Shown in pieces: positions 31,124 to 43,450 of a DNA stretch of 64,000 bases (the stretch's first letter is position 1; each line of letters opens with the position of its first letter). Origin of the DNA: Cyrtodaria siliqua (taxonomy: Eukaryota > Mollusca > Bivalvia > Adapedonta > Hiatellidae); NCBI GenBank assembly GCA_037043455.1, contig JAWPHD010007112.1, forward strand, positions 1-64,000, in the 5' to 3' direction. Under the pieces are notes generated by a model that was given only the letters and a program-made list of their open reading frames with translations, made no database searches and was not told the origin of the DNA. A program made the translations under genes and the position numbers.

Positions 31124-33984
31124 TATGCATTCGTCAAGTAGTGCTACCTTTGTATGAAATATTACTTTACTGACAGAGTTTCAGGTCCTCAAAGTCGTAC
31201 AAGTTAGAGCAAAATGAAAATTGCAAAAATGTACAAACTTGAATATTTTGCAAGTACAATTTAGTGCTTGGAATCGGATGATAATTCATGATCGATCATC
31301 AGGATTTTCCACCAACCAACTGACACATTCACAAGTGTAACTATGGCATAGATGATGTGAAACTTAGGCAAATTGCTAGTAAACAGTCTTCAACATTGAA
31401 AATAATACCAAAACATTTAACTAATAATTTATTACATTTCATACATCTATAACTTCCAACATTGTTCGTATTATATAGGCTTTAGTGAAACAAGTGGTAT
31501 CCAAAATAAGACTTTAACATTTGATGTATCCTTTGACATACTTAACTTTAGATCAGTTTGCGAATCTCATTACAATTAGTAGAAATTTTCACAGACATGA
31601 TATATTTTTCCTTTAAAGGTGCACACCGCTTTCTTTGACTTTCCAAACCTGATGCGCCTTGTTAGTTTTTCTACATAACATTAATATTTGCAAATCATTA
31701 TTTATAATTATTTAAATAGTTCAAAGCAAATTTATTTTGCATGTTACTATTTTTTGATTATATTGTGCAAATAATATACTAAACCAAATTGCTAAGTACC
31801 AACCTAAGAATAGGTCAATAATATTCTCATTGTTTTGTGTATTTTGAGCTTGATTAGAGAAAACGGTTAAACTGCAAAATAACGAGTGTAAATCATCTAC
31901 TCTGATTGCATGAACATATTTTAAAACTCTAAATTCAATGTGTTTTCTTAGAAATGTTATAACACATTTTATTAAGTACTTCGAATTAGTGAAGCTTTCG
32001 ATGTTCCTAATTCTAGAATATGCCCGTTTAAAATTATTTTGACATCATGTTTTACTAGCATTACCACTACAAATGCATTTACAAAAGACATTTTCGAAAT
32101 ATTTAATGTTAACGCTGAATTACAGTTACTTGAATTTCAAACAATATTCAATTTTAAAGGGAGGTAATTTAAGATTTATTTCATTTTTTTATAGACGGAG
32201 AATATGCGACAAATGGGTCAAATTTATATGTTTTTTACTATTATTACTATACCAATTTTAAGAATTTTATATCTTTAAGTGATCTTTGACTCATGTTATG
32301 TGTTTTATCAGCACATTTCATGTTTTCATATAAAGGAGAGGGTAACTCTCAAAAGAGATGTACGGGTAACAATTTAAACAAAAAATAAATGTTTTACAAA
32401 TTATGGGTCAAAACAAAATACTTATCATATATCTATTTTTAAAATATATTGAAAATAAGAAAATTAGTTAAGATACAAAACTTGATACTTGTAATTTTGT
32501 TCAGTGTATATCTAAATGGTAAAATAACGAATGGTAAAATAACGAAAACAAAATAGAAACTCTACCTTTTATTACATTTTATTTAAATATCTGCAAGCAG
32601 GTTTAAACTGAAAATAATACTTGCTTAATAAGCTTAACGCTTGAATTGAATTGGGGTTTTAAGGCGCACAAACACATGAAAAGGTTATATGGCGCCTAAC
32701 AGGCATGAACATGCCAGGCTCATCTTCCATGTACATCGAGATAAAATACATAGAGATAAAATATGGATAAAATATGGAAAATGTACATCGAGATAAAATA
32801 TGGAAAATGGGCCTAGAACCTTCTCATCTTGAACTGCAGAGCTGCTGCAATTTCTATCGTAGAAACTCCATTTACGCCGGAGCCACGTTGATTGTTTTTC
32901 TGTCACTGCTCTTTTGATACGAGCGAGATGGCACCTGAAACAATGCAGGGATCATGATGAAGACCTTTAATGAACATGAACAAAAAATGATAAAATGAAA
33001 ATGTATTTGGTTGGATTCTACCCCTCTGCCTTCCCCCTAAAGGGATCTGCAGTGGCCCTATTATTTGCCTCGTGACCAAACGGGGGCCCCCGGGAACCAC
33101 ACGGGACCATAACGCTTAATAAATACTTGATGTGTGTCCCTTTATTAAGATTCCTGTTTTACATATTATTCAAAAACAAAAACAAACAACAATAATTGTT
33201 CAAGACTGAGATCGTTCACTCCTTTCTATATTACCTTTATTAAATTAACATACTTTTCTATTGATAAAAGAATAAGACCAGCATTTCATCAGAAAAACAA
33301 CAGTTTGGTTAGAATGGAGCAAGCAGTCTGGAAATCAAGAAATCGGTTGCAATGTTTATCAGTTTGTTTGGACTGAATTAATAATAATCTACATATGTTA
33401 AAAATATGAAGTTAGTGTATACCTTTAATTATCTTAAAGACTCCGAATGCAACAACACCAAGTGCTTATTATAATCAGAATGTGGACTAGAATTTATGTA
33501 CCGTTCAAAGCGAAAAAAATGTATGAGCAATATTATATCTCATTCTGCTGGATATTAAGTTTGTATGAAATTACATACTTCAATTGGACCTTTTTTTTGC
33601 AACAAAAAAATGTAAGGAAAATCAAATTCATAAAACCATCAATTGTACAGTGATCAGAGTTTCATCTGCAGCATCCCTGCTGGAATTCCCCCATGTGGTG
33701 ATAATTACCTTCTATGACCCTTGGATTAGTTACAGGTCATTATTTCAAAACTGGCAAAAATGACCAGAAGTATGGCTTATTCCTGAGAGTGAAAGGTGCA
33801 GTTTTATCATTGCAACTTGGTATAATACACATTAACTGATCGATCTGTTAAGGTAAATTTTCGTAAAAAATCGACCCGCCGCCGCAAACATCGTTGAAAG
33901 TGCAGGACTGTGTGTTTTTCGTAATCCCATAGTTTTCACTATAGGAGTTCCTATGACCCTAAAAAGCCACACACACAAAAAAAA

Positions 33985-34230
33985 GGCTTTTAGAGTCAGA
34001 GAAGGTTCGGAGTAACATACATGTAACAATAAACAGATAGGAAACTTCTATTCCTTGTAAATTATTTAATAAGGGGTCATTTTTAGCTCATTTGTCATGA
34101 TATGAATGGAAAGATAGGGTCAGAGAAGGCTCGGATTAACATACATGTAACAATAAACAGATAGGAAACTTCTATTCCTTGTAAATTATTTAGTAAGGGG
34201 TCATTTTTTGCTCATTTGTCAAGATATGAA
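33985..34230. repeat. Two tandem copies of about 124 bp
   Basis: GTCAGAGAAGG then ACATACATGTAACAATAAAC, TTCTATTCCTTGTAAATTA and TAAGGGGTCATTTTT occur in order twice, at about 33995 and 34119. A shorter relative of GTCAGAGAAGGCTCGGATTA occurs near 63260. Confidence 0.8.
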
Positions 34231-34247
34231 TGGAACGTGATTTGATT

Positions 34248-34388
34248 TTGGTTGAATGGCGTTTTACGTCATTTTTAGCACATTTTAGGCCATATATGAT
34301 GGTTGTTTTTTTTGTGTAAGGATCGACACTTTATCACTTACAAGTTGAGTTCTCAGTGGGATTCGAACTCGCAGCGGTGAGAATGTTT
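34248..34388 (-). repeat. SINE family A copy next to the LINE 3' end
   Basis: TTGAATGGCGTTTTACGTCA, AGGCCATATATGATGG, GTTGAGTTCTCAGTGGGATT and CGAACTCGCAGCGGTGAGAA. An internal deletion removes the GGGTAGAACC block. It ends a few bases from the retrotransposon 3' end at 34394. Confidence 0.7.
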
Positions 34389-34393
34389 ACAAC

Positions 34394-35575
34394 GAATGAA
34401 TGAATGAATGGTGTTTTACGGCACGTCGACACATAAATAGGTCATATTGTGCGCAAAAATTTATGAAAAATGAAGTATTAATTAAAAATTAATGTAACTA
34501 TATAAAGATAAAACTATTAAAAAATAAGGGATGATAAGGTGTAATATAAACTATGTATGTAAATCAACAAATGCCCGTCAACGGGTATATAAACAAGTAA
34601 ATATATATAAGAACACATTATAATGATTTATATAGTCTGATCTCTTTAAGGAAATCTAAAACTAGACTAAAATCTACAGTATCAAATAACTCTTTCATAG
34701 TATTAACATTGTAGTACCTTTGACGCATACATTCTGGTAATTGCTCACCTTGTAATAAATATGAATGAGTATAACGTGTATGCCATATTCTGCACCGGGC
34801 TAGGACAACTTCCTCTCGACGAATGGGTCTACAAGAAGAACGCCATTCTCCGAGTAACGGTTTAGTTGAATGGAGTTTATTGTTAACTGACAAATCCCAA
34901 GCGGTTTGCCAAGAGTTACGAATATATGAGTTAATACAACTTTTAAAATCAGTATAAGGTAATTTGGTATTAGATATATGTAAATCTAATGCTGCCTTAG
35001 CAGCACTATCAGCTCTATCATTACCACGTATTCCTACATGGCTTGGAAGCCAGCAGAAAATAATAATATAACAATTATAAGAGAATTGTACTTTTCTAAA
35101 AGTTGAAGCACAACTGGGTTATCATGTTTCATATTACCCAGTCCTTGAAGAGATGAAAGGGAATCAGAAAAGATTACAAAATGGTCATCATCAGATTCCT
35201 GAATATAATTTAAGGCAAGTTCAATTGCCTTAAGTTCAGCTGAAAAGATAGAGGCCTTGTCAGGCAGGCGGCTCTTTATGCTGTGTTTGTGAACAGCTGC
35301 TGCAGCTACCTTATCTCCATCTTTAGAGCCATCTGTGTAGATATGTTGAAAGTCACAGTATTTCGATTTAATTTCTTTAAGTTTGCTTTGAAAGACAGTA
35401 GGGTCTGTACTGGATTTGTTATTATTACAAAGATCAAAAATAATTGTTGGAGTTTCCAAAGTCCACGGTGGAATTTGTGGTACTTTGTACTTGGCAATCA
35501 AATTTAAGTAGATTTCAGTGTCTCTTAATTTTGGTTTAATACGAAGACCAAATGGTCGAATGGCCTTCGGCAACA
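34394..35575 (-). mobile_element. 5'-truncated I-like non-LTR retrotransposon with RNase H
   Basis: The reading frame from about 35575 to 34618 encodes the C-terminal part of ORF2. IPPWTL is followed by an RNase H domain: YTDGSKDG (first Asp), SIFSAELKAIELAL (Glu), FSDSLSSLQ (Asp), and in a second frame WLPSHVGIRGNDRAD (His and last Asp). A one-base shift in an AT run near 35045-35060 separates the frames. Downstream comes a CRIW and NVNTMKELF tail typical of this clade. The 3' UTR ends TAAAACACCATTCATTCATTC at 34394. The element is inactive. RNase H plus zinc-knuckle ORF1 (see 41788) fits the I superclade. Confidence 0.85.
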
Positions 35576-35945
35576 TAGCTATATGTGTAATAATTGACCA
35601 AAACAACTCAGAAATATGGAAAAAATCATTAAAATGCTTTGAGTGTGGGTGGGGGAGGCAGGGGGGTGGGGGGAGTGGGTGGCAACATAGCGGTGTGTGT
35701 AAGAATTGATCACAAACAATACAGAAACATATAAATAAAAAAAAAAGTGTTTCGATTGTTGGCGGTGGGGACAGGGGGCAACAGAGCTATATATGTAAGA
35801 ATTGACCAAAACAACACATATGTATTCCGGAGTGGAAGGAGGGATGGGAGGGGGTGGGGGGTGGGGGAGCTTTGTGTAAGAGTTGACTAAAAACTTTTAA
35901 AAAAAATGGTTTTAATTGTTGGCATCGGTGGGGTGTGGGGGAGGG
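35576..35945. repeat. Degenerate G-rich tandem repeat
   Basis: Units of roughly 90-120 bp share GTAAGAATTGACCAAAACAACAC and a run such as GGTGGGGGAGG. It begins exactly where the retrotransposon coding homology stops. Confidence 0.65.
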
Positions 35946-35999
35946 AGCACATGCCCCAATATGGGTGAAGTATGAATAAGATGCATAATGTTATAAAAA

Positions 36000-36580
36000 A
36001 TCCAAACCAAAATTATAGATACCGGTATATACCTTACACGCAAACCTTGATCTGTCTTTATTGTACCTACATTTTATGGGTTGCATGGGAGCCCAGAATT
36101 TGCAGAAGACAACATTACTTACGCAACCCTTTACAATATACTATAAGGAAACCAATTCCCAAATTTAGTTGAGCTAGGACAAGAAATGTAAGAGATTTAA
36201 ACCTGTAAACACAGCTTACACGCATAATTTGATGTGAAATATACACATTTCAAGGGCTCAGAATTTGGGTTTCATAAGATAATGCTATAAGGAAGTTTAT
36301 GACCAGATTTAGTTGTGCTAGGATAAGAAAAGTAAGAGACATAGACTTGTAAACACAGCTTACATGTAAACCTTGATGTGGAATGGGACACATTTTATGG
36401 GCTATCAGAATTTGGGTTCCATGGGAGCCCACGGGTTACATGAACCAAAATTGCTTATGCAGCCCTTAAGTTTATGCTATAAGGAAGTCCATGGTCAAAT
36501 TTGGTTGTGCTAGGATAAGAAATGTAAGAGACATAGACTTGTAAACACAGCTTATATGCAAACCTTGATGTGGGACGCCG
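36000..36580. repeat. Diverged tandem repeat of about 190 bp, three units
   Basis: GTAAGAGACATAGACTTGTA then AACACAGCTTACATG, AACCTTGATGTGG and ATTTTATGGG recur near 36185, 36330 and 36520. No coding potential. Confidence 0.65.
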
Positions 36581-36639
36581 ACGTGATTACATAAGCTCTT
36601 TTTTTTTCCGAATAGTTGAGCTTAAAAAGACAAGAAAAA

Positions 36640-36705
36640 AGAAAATGCCTACCGACCTACCCTATTTTTTTAGAGCATGCAATAGGAAACACGCCTAATT
36701 TTTTT
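36640..36705. repeat. Short repeat shared with 47590-47650
   Basis: AATGCCTACCGACCTACCCT then AGAGCATGCAATAGGAAACACGCC is closely similar to the right part of the insertion found only in copy A of the triplication. Confidence 0.6.
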
Positions 36706-37490
36706 TTTGATAGCTAGATCAGCATTCCTGTGAAGTTTCATGAAAATCCATCAAGTAGTTTCAGAGGAGTAGTCACTACAAGTTTTCATTATATAACTCT
36801 ATGTCAACAAAGATGGTCGCTGGCAGCCATGTTTAACGCCAAATGAAAATATTTTTTAATAAAGATCAACATCATGTCATACTGATCATTTTAGAAAAAG
36901 TCCCATATCAATATCACTTATAATTTCAAGAAGTAGTCGCTACAAACTTGTATTTTGAAAATCTATTTTTTAGCCATGGTGGCCATCTTTAATTTCCGGC
37001 CTACCAAAAATTTTGCAAGGATCAATTAGACATCAAGAGCAACATTCCTGTTAAGTTTCATGAAAATCTGTCGAGTAGTTACAGAGGAGTATTTGCTACA
37101 AGTTTTTACTAGATAACTCTATGTAAACAAAGATGGCCACTGACAGCCATGTTTAACATCGAATCAAAATGATTTTCGATAAGGATCAACATCATGTCAT
37201 GCTGATCATTTTAGAAAAAGTCCCTTATCAATATCACTTATAGTTTTCAAGAAATAATCGCTACAAACGTGGTTTTTAACAATCTATTTTTAGATTTGGC
37301 GACCATCTTGGATTTCACATAAACATAAATTTTTGCTAGGATCAACTAGGCTTCATGGGCAACATTTCTGTAAAGTTTCGTGAAAATCCATTCAGTAGTT
37401 TCAGAGGAGTAGTCGCTACAAAACAAAATTACGGACGGACAGACAGACGGACGATGGACACCACACCACGGCATAAGCTCTGCTGATCTC
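36706..37490 (+). repeat. Truncated copy of the 320-bp-unit element
   Basis: Starts inside a unit (AGCATTCCTGTGAAGTTTCA) and ends CACCACACCACGGCATAAGC then TCTGCTGATCTC. It contains about two and a half units with small indels, more diverged than 25195-27413. Confidence 0.8.
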
Positions 37491-38247
37491 AGAGAATGTG
37501 GCAAACCAGTATCAGAAGTGGAGCCGCATGGTCCCCCCAAAAGCAGAGACCACCAGAGCAGGGACACTCAGCATCAGGAATCTGTTCAGCCCCTGAGGAG
37601 ATGTATAATCCCTTGTAGGCAAAGAAAAGCTTGAACTTACTGAAGTTGAAGTATGCGGGAAATACAAAGGAACCCCAACTTAAAAAAGCTCGGTCTGGCA
37701 GTTATATTCTCCATGTCCAGCTATTGGGCAGTGGTAGGAAAGTGATCCGAAAGATTGGAGAAGTCGGTGGAAAGCTGGAGGTTATAATAGTGTAAATGAG
37801 TCTCCGTAGCCCTTCCATAGTAAAGTTAGAATGTTGACAACCTGTTAAAAACTCAAACCTCGTTAGAATTCTGGGAAACTTACTTTATCATGCAAATAAA
37901 CATGTCTGCTATTAAACATTAACAAGGAAATAGGGTTTTTTATACCTTCTAAGAAACCTTTCTTCACTTGTATACTAACACCGGGTCAAAGGTCAACACT
38001 ATTTTTACCCCTTGCAATTTCATACCCTGTCTACTTTCACTTCTCAAATTTATATCAAAAACTGTCAAAACATGATGAGCTGCATTTTCAAATATCAATA
38101 ACATGTCCAGAATACAGTTACAGCCAAAAAATAACAGGAAACTGCACTAAAAAAAGTTTTTAAAGAAAAAAAGATTAGCACTCTTTAATACAGAACTACT
38201 TTCGACTGCACCAGGCGAGCCGAGCACATCCTGTTGATTTAGTGTAA

Positions 38248-38571
38248 TTAGACCTGGAGCTGGTAGTAAAAGCCCAGTCTACATCAGTGGACAGGGCTGA
38301 AGCTGTGCAGAAAAAACTGACCCACTTTAGGCTCAAAGCGGAGGCAATTGGGTTCACCTTAAAAACTAGTGATAAGCCTGGCCAGCAATCACTGGGAGAA
38401 GTAAATGCGGCAGCCAAGCAGCTGCACAAAAAAGAGATCCGTGTTTCTGCGATCCTACCAAAGAAACGTAATCAGCTTAATGCTGAATTTGGAAAATGGA
38501 AACAAGTAAAGGGAATATCAGAGGCATCAGTGATAAAGTTGGAGATGTTACGAGTTCAGATGAAGATGTGA
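38248..38571 (+). CDS. Unidentified ORF, possible exon or gene fragment
   Basis: An open frame of 108 codons (from after TAA at 38245 to TGA at 38569-38571). It is Lys- and Ala-rich (VDRAEAVQKKLTHFRLKAEA, AAAKQLHKKEIRV, LPKKRNQLNAEFGKW) and unlike the repeat-derived frames nearby. No family is recognised. Just past it a 20-bp direct repeat (GTTACGAGTTCAGATGAAG) occurs at about 38547 and 38607. A second frame, 38496-38684, overlaps. It could be an exon, a processed gene fragment or part of an element. Confidence 0.25.
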   Translation, partial: LDLELVVKAQSTSVDRAEAVQKKLTHFRLKAEAIGFTLKTSDKPGQQSLGEVNAAAKQLHKKEIRVSAILPKKRNQLNAEFGKWKQVKGISEASVIKLEMLRVQMKM

Positions 38572-39333
38572 AAGAGCCTGATTTGAAAAAGTCAATGACA
38601 AAAACTGTTACGAGTTCAGATGAAGTTAAGAGGCCGGAGTCAAAGTCGTGGTCTGGTGAAGCGGACAAACATGGTGATATTTAAGTGTTTATAGTGTAAA
38701 CTGGACACAGTGAATATAACATAGGAATTCCTGACAGACACCACGATGAACACTTTAGGATCATTTTAATGGTGTCAGAAGCATAAACATCGTTCCAAAC
38801 GTAAATAAAATCACCAGCTTTATTTCCGTTAAAACAGATGTGTCGTCTGAGTCAATTGTCCTGGTAATAATATTTGATTTGATTGATCAAAGTGTTTCAA
38901 AGTGAAAAAATAAACATGATGCTGATGGAAGCACAATTTCAGTTAAAACTATTGCCGGCTGGAAGTTGGAATTCCCATGGGTTGTAGTTGAGACTAACGG
39001 TGTTAATGCGAAGAGTTTCACACTTATTAATATTTAACAAATAAAACATACACACGTATGGAAAAAAGCACATCGTAAACAAAGTACTCGTAAAATTATC
39101 CCCAACTTGAGAGGCGACCATCCAATTTCCCCCAGGCCCTTGGCCCTTGGTTCTGAATCCGCATAGCATCTGCGTAGCGAAGCAGGTGACCGATCGATTG
39201 TCACCGTTGTATTCATACGATGGTGTGTTACAATCTCACAACTTAGGTGAGCTAACTCAACTTACGTAATAAAATATAAAAATCCTCTTCAAAACATAAA
39301 TCTGTATGAAAATAATAACAAGTTAAAATTTAC

Positions 39334-39420
39334 CTCAATAATATTTATGAGATAGACGCCATTTTTATTGCACACGGCGACAGGTAAAAGACGGTTGACT
39401 CGCCGGTCTCGGGTCGTCGC
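39334..39420 (-). other. Candidate untranslated first exon (speculative)
   Basis: A CpG-richer patch on the minus strand (CGACGACCCGAGACCGGCGA) runs into AAAAATGGCGTCTATCTCAT then TAA and a good donor GAG|GTAAAT at 39334. It could be a 5' untranslated exon of the GPCPD1-like gene about 9.6 kb downstream, with a five-codon upstream ORF. Nothing links it to that gene except strand and position. Confidence 0.15.
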
Positions 39421-39853
39421 CTAAAGGATTATAATAATAATATTTATTTTTAATAATTTTACGTTTATAATATTATTATACTGCAACAGATGGGCACATA
39501 TTGACTGTACAAATTGTATTACCGATTTCACATATAAACAGGGACGTATAAACGGTATCAGGACATTACGGACCATGGACATTACATTACGGACCAGACA
39601 TAACGGACCATATTTAGGGACATTACGGACCATCTATAGGAACATAACGGACCATGATTTGGGGACACTACGGACCATGACTGACATTTATTAGTACATA
39701 TCAATGCTACCAAATATAAATTGGGATTATTTTACTAATTGGTTATCACACGAAGCTTAGTCTATGCTACCATTAGCACACAACAATGATGATACCTATG
39801 TTTACATACACAATAAATGATAATAAATTCATGTATAATATCTCGTATTCCAG

Positions 39854-40030
39854 GTGTTCCAGGCCATCGTCCGTCTCCTACCGTCGACCCAGGTCCAGAC
39901 GTTTGTAACTGACTTCGAGGCCGGAATCTGGCAGGGGCTAAGAAATGTCTTCGATGATCCTGACATACGGGGTTGTGCCTTCCACTTCGGCCAGGCCTTA
40001 TGGAGAAAGGCCCAAGAGTGTGGACTGCAG
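39854..40030 (+). CDS. MULE transposase, exon with the second catalytic Asp
   Basis: Begins after the acceptor ATTCCAG and encodes 59 residues: VFQAIVRLLPSTQ, TFVTDFEAGIWQGL and GCAFHFGQALWRKAQ. DFE carries a catalytic Asp and GCxFH is the CxxH motif of MULE transposases. Donor CAG|GTAATA, phase 0. The upstream part of the protein (zinc finger, first Asp) is not found between here and the left inverted repeat, so the gene is N-terminally incomplete. Confidence 0.85.
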
Positions 40031-40105
40031 GTAATATATTCATTTAGCTTTTAAAGAATATATCCATTTTGCTTTTAAAGAATATATCCATTTAGCTTTT
40101 AAAGA

Positions 40106-40152
<47 letters not shown>

Positions 40153-40217
40153 GACAATAATTATGATAATGATAACGTGAAATATATAATGTTATATTTA
40201 CTTTTGTGCAATTTCAG
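40031..40217 (+). repeat. Intron of the transposase gene with (GAT)n microsatellite
   Basis: GT at 40031-40032 and AG at 40216-40217. Contains a threefold TTTTAAAGAATATATCCATT-type repeat and about 14 GAT triplets at 40107-40150. Confidence 0.8.
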
Positions 40218-40721
40218 ACTGCCTACAGTAGCAGGGACGCCGTGTATGGGCTCATGCGGAAGGTCTTCGCGCTGCCTCTCCTACCAGCGGACGACATTCC
40301 AGCAGCCTTCCAAAAGATCGAGGACAAAAACGACGCCAACAACGAACGACTGGACGCCTTCCTCCACTATGTCGACACTACGTGGGTACGGAGCGAGTTG
40401 TGGCCAGTAGAGTCATGGTCGGTGTACGGGCGCTCCATTCGCACAAACAACGACGTGGAGGGATGGCACGCCCGTCTGAACCGCCGTGCCAAGAAAGGGA
40501 ATCTCCCTTTCTACCTGCTCGTGGAACTACTTCACAGGGAAGCAAAGGATATCCCAATCCAATGTAAGCTAGTGAAAGAGCGAAAGCTGCGCCGGTACCA
40601 GCGACGAGCTGCAGCGATGACGCAAGGGCGGCTGATGAAGCTGTGGGCGGAATACTCCGCGAATAAACGATCAACAAGTAGCCTCCTAAAGGCTTGTGCA
40701 CGACTTTACGGCCCCGTGTGA
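40218..40721 (+). CDS. MULE transposase, last exon with the catalytic Glu
   Basis: 167 residues after the acceptor TTTCAG, in frame with the previous exon (TAYSSRDAVYGLMRKV). SIRTNNDVEGWHARLNRR is the conserved MULE segment carrying the third acidic residue. Stop TGA at 40719-40721 and AATAAA at about 40951. The 187-base intron holds three copies of TTTTAAAGAATATATCCAT and a (GAT)n run. GC content is visibly higher than in its surroundings. Confidence 0.85.
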   Translation, partial: TAYSSRDAVYGLMRKVFALPLLPADDIPAAFQKIEDKNDANNERLDAFLHYVDTTWVRSELWPVESWSVYGRSIRTNNDVEGWHARLNRRAKKGNLPFYLLVELLHREAKDIPIQCKLVKERKLRRYQRRAAAMTQGRLMKLWAEYSANKRSTSSLLKACARLYGPV

Positions 40722-41982
40722 CTTATATGGTGACATTTTGAAGTTAAATGGTGTACCTACTCAGTGTATTGTTGTATGTATACAGTATTTATGGATGTGC
40801 TATATATTGTTGTGTATTGATTGTGTATTGTTTGATGTGCTTTTGATCGTGTGCTGTGTATTGTTTGATGTGCTTTTGATCGTGTGCTATATATTGTTGA
40901 TGTATATTTGTGTATATGTGTATATTTTTATGTGCTTGATTACTTTGTAAAATAAACTATTTCTATTAATATTTGTTTGTTTTCTTACATCTGTTATAAT
41001 TGACGTAATTTCACATTACATTCATCAGGGACATAATTATTTTATATATTATTTTATTAAATAAAAATTCAATCGTATAAATATTTACTATCTTGTAGGT
41101 GTACACAGGTCTCTAACACCTAATGGAATTTCACAGGAATTTGACAATGGTCACATTATAACCATCGACCGTTTCTCCAAATGGAATTTCACGGGAATTG
41201 TTCACAGTTAGTTTGGAAGGCATTTGGCAGGTGTCATATCAAAATGAGCAAATCCTAATAAGCGTTACAATTGATTTGCGAGGATGTGTGGCAAGATCTG
41301 CTGTTATATAAAATGTAAATAACACCAAATATATTGCACAATAGTTGTTGATAAATGAGGTCCATACAATAACTTCATTACGGATTATACTAAGATTACA
41401 ACTTCAAAAAATAGAGATAACAAGTATTTATATACAAGTATTTATTAAAATATGAAGAGGATGAGGAGAATAAAGTTAAAACAAACTGTAAATGAAATTA
41501 TAAATCATAGTCCGTTATGTTCCTATAGGTCCATCTTCTTTTCAAGCATGGTCCGTAGTGTCCCCAAATCATGGTCCGTTATGTTCCTATAGGTCCATCT
41601 TATTCCGTAGTGTCCCCAAATCATGGTCCGTTATATTCCTATAGATGGTCCGTAATGTCCCTAAATATGGTCCGTTATGTCTGGTCCGTAATGTCCATGG
41701 TCCGTAATGTCCGTAATTCGTATAAACAGTGGTCCGTCGAATCACCGCAAAACAGAAGGGGTATAAAAGCGGTATGACTAGATACCGAATGAATGAATGA
41801 ATGGTGTTTTACGGCACGTCGACACATAAATAGGTCATATTGTGCGCAAAAATTGATGAAAAATGAAGAAATGAAGCATTAATTAAAAATTAATGTAAAT
41901 ATATAAAGATAAAACTATTAAAAAATAAGGGATGATAAGGTGTAATATAAACTATGAATGATCTTATTAGTTTTACCCATTA

Positions 41983-42573
41983 TTGAGCGCTAAGGCGATT
42001 TTTTATTTTATTTTTATTTTTGGCCTTAGATTTAGGAGAGGTCTTAGGAGACTCAAGCAGCGACATTTCCACTGATGGATCCTCCTCCCTGGAAGAAGTC
42101 AGCTGAAGTGGCACCTCAACTAACTTTTCATGCGAGGATGGAAGTGGCAGTGCAGCTGCTGGCTCTGAAATGTCCATGAGCTGTTCGAATTTGTTATGCA
42201 GCTCAATAGTGCCGTTAGACACCTTTGGCTGCTCCTTGTGCTCCCCAGTTGGAGAAGCACTAGGCTTTCCAACTTCCTTAGTTGGAGCAGCACTAGGCCT
42301 TCCAACCGAGGAAGTATTAGGCTTTACGACTGGGGAACTACTAGACTTCACAGTCTTAGAAGAACCCGCTTTCCAATTCTGAGAAACTGACATGCTCTTG
42401 GCATTGCCAGAGCTTGCCGATTTTGTGTTTGATTTAAATGAAAAAGGTTGATTAGGTGAAAAATTTAGTTGGTTTGTTAAGTTGTGTTTGTTGACTTTTG
42501 TTTGGATTTGATACTGAGAAAGTATTCTTAGTATTTTGAATTTCTGGCTGTGGTTCGTATTGCGTACTTGCAT
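41983..42573 (-). pseudogene. ORF1 C-terminal region, Ser/Pro-rich
   Basis: An open frame of 197 codons on the minus strand, rich in Ser, Pro and Lys (SSSPVVKPNTSSVGRPSAAP) and ending SKAKNKNKIKNRLSAQ. It continues the ORF1 above after a frame change. Its stop TAA overlaps the ORF2 start in TAATG. Confidence 0.75.
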
Positions 42574-43450
42574 CCCTGCATTCTGTGTGTGTTGCTGTTG
42601 TTTTGAGAATAGATGCGTAAGAGGTCGAATTTTATATTATTCTTCAATCAATTTTCTTGCTTCTGGAAATGGAATGTTTTGTGTATATTTAACTGTTATG
42701 ATTTCTTTTTCTTTTTAAATTTTTCACATAATTTTGAATTTGCGTGATGTCCTAGACCGCAGTTGGTACATTTGAGGTCGTTAGGACAATCTGATTCGTT
42801 ATGTTTGAATGCAGACTCGCCACATTTACCACAACGTTCTTCTTTAGTACACCTGGAGTTGTGGTGCCCAAAGGCTTGGCAGTTGTAGCAACGTAACGGG
42901 TTTGGAATGTAGGCGTCAACATGCAATTGCAGATATGCCACCTTTATTGTTTTTGGTAAGACGGGTGTTGCAAATGTGAGTATGATAGTATTTGTACTAA
43001 TAATTGTGTCATTCCTCTTGATGGTTGTTCGGCGAGCTGCAGTTACCAACTGTAGCGCAAGCTCGCGAATAATTTCGTCTTCAGGTACTCCGGAGAGATC
43101 CGGGCACCTGATGACGCCTTTGGAGATATTCATAGAGGTGTGAGCGAAACATTTGACTTTGGTGTTTAACATTTGTTTAAGTGCTAATAAATTGTCAGAG
43201 TGAGATTTCTTTTCAGTTTCAATAAGTAGAGTTTTGTTTTTTAATTTTTTATTTGTTTGACATGTCCAGCGATGGATTGAATTGTTTTCTGGATGACAAA
43301 AGGTGACATATCTGTAACGGGCCTTTCCCCATCTTCCGATTCGATGATCAGAAAACGAGGAAAGGACTGGTTGATCACTGGTTCCTCAGTATCAGATTCA
43401 TGTTCTGTTTTTTTACGTTTATTAGTAGTTTGTGCGTTTTGTGATGCCAT
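42573..43450 (-). pseudogene. ORF1 (gag-like, zinc knuckles) of the non-LTR element, frameshifted
   Basis: The start codon is probably ATG at 43450 (MASQNAQTTNKRKK). The first segment contains FPRFLIIESEDGERPV; a one-base shift in an A-rich run near 43235 leads to the segment with RCYNCQAFGHHNSRC, CGKCGESAFKHNESDC and CTNCGLGHHANSKLC, three CCHC-type knuckles at 42720-42860. A second shift near 42705 and a stop near 42640 interrupt the frame again. Such proteins bind element RNA. Not functional as it stands. Confidence 0.85.

Larger units (their letters stand above)
39560..41712 (+). mobile_element. Mutator-like (MULE) DNA transposon with long inverted repeats
   Basis: The left end (39560-39682) is a series of GGACATTACGGACCAT-type subrepeats, including TTAGGGACATTACGGACCAT and TTTGGGGACACTACGGACCA. 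The right end (41507-41712) is its reverse complement with the subrepeats in mirrored order plus one extra unit. A transposase remnant lies between. MULEs are known for long terminal inverted repeats; subrepeated ends are less common. The target duplication is not resolved. Confidence 0.8.

Noticed and set aside
35640..35945. G-rich tract as a telomere-like or G-quadruplex array
   Set aside because: The motif is not a regular telomeric hexamer and looks like a degenerate long-period tandem repeat.
40378..40701. 107-codon minus-strand ORF
   Set aside because: It is the antisense shadow of the GC-rich MULE transposase exon.
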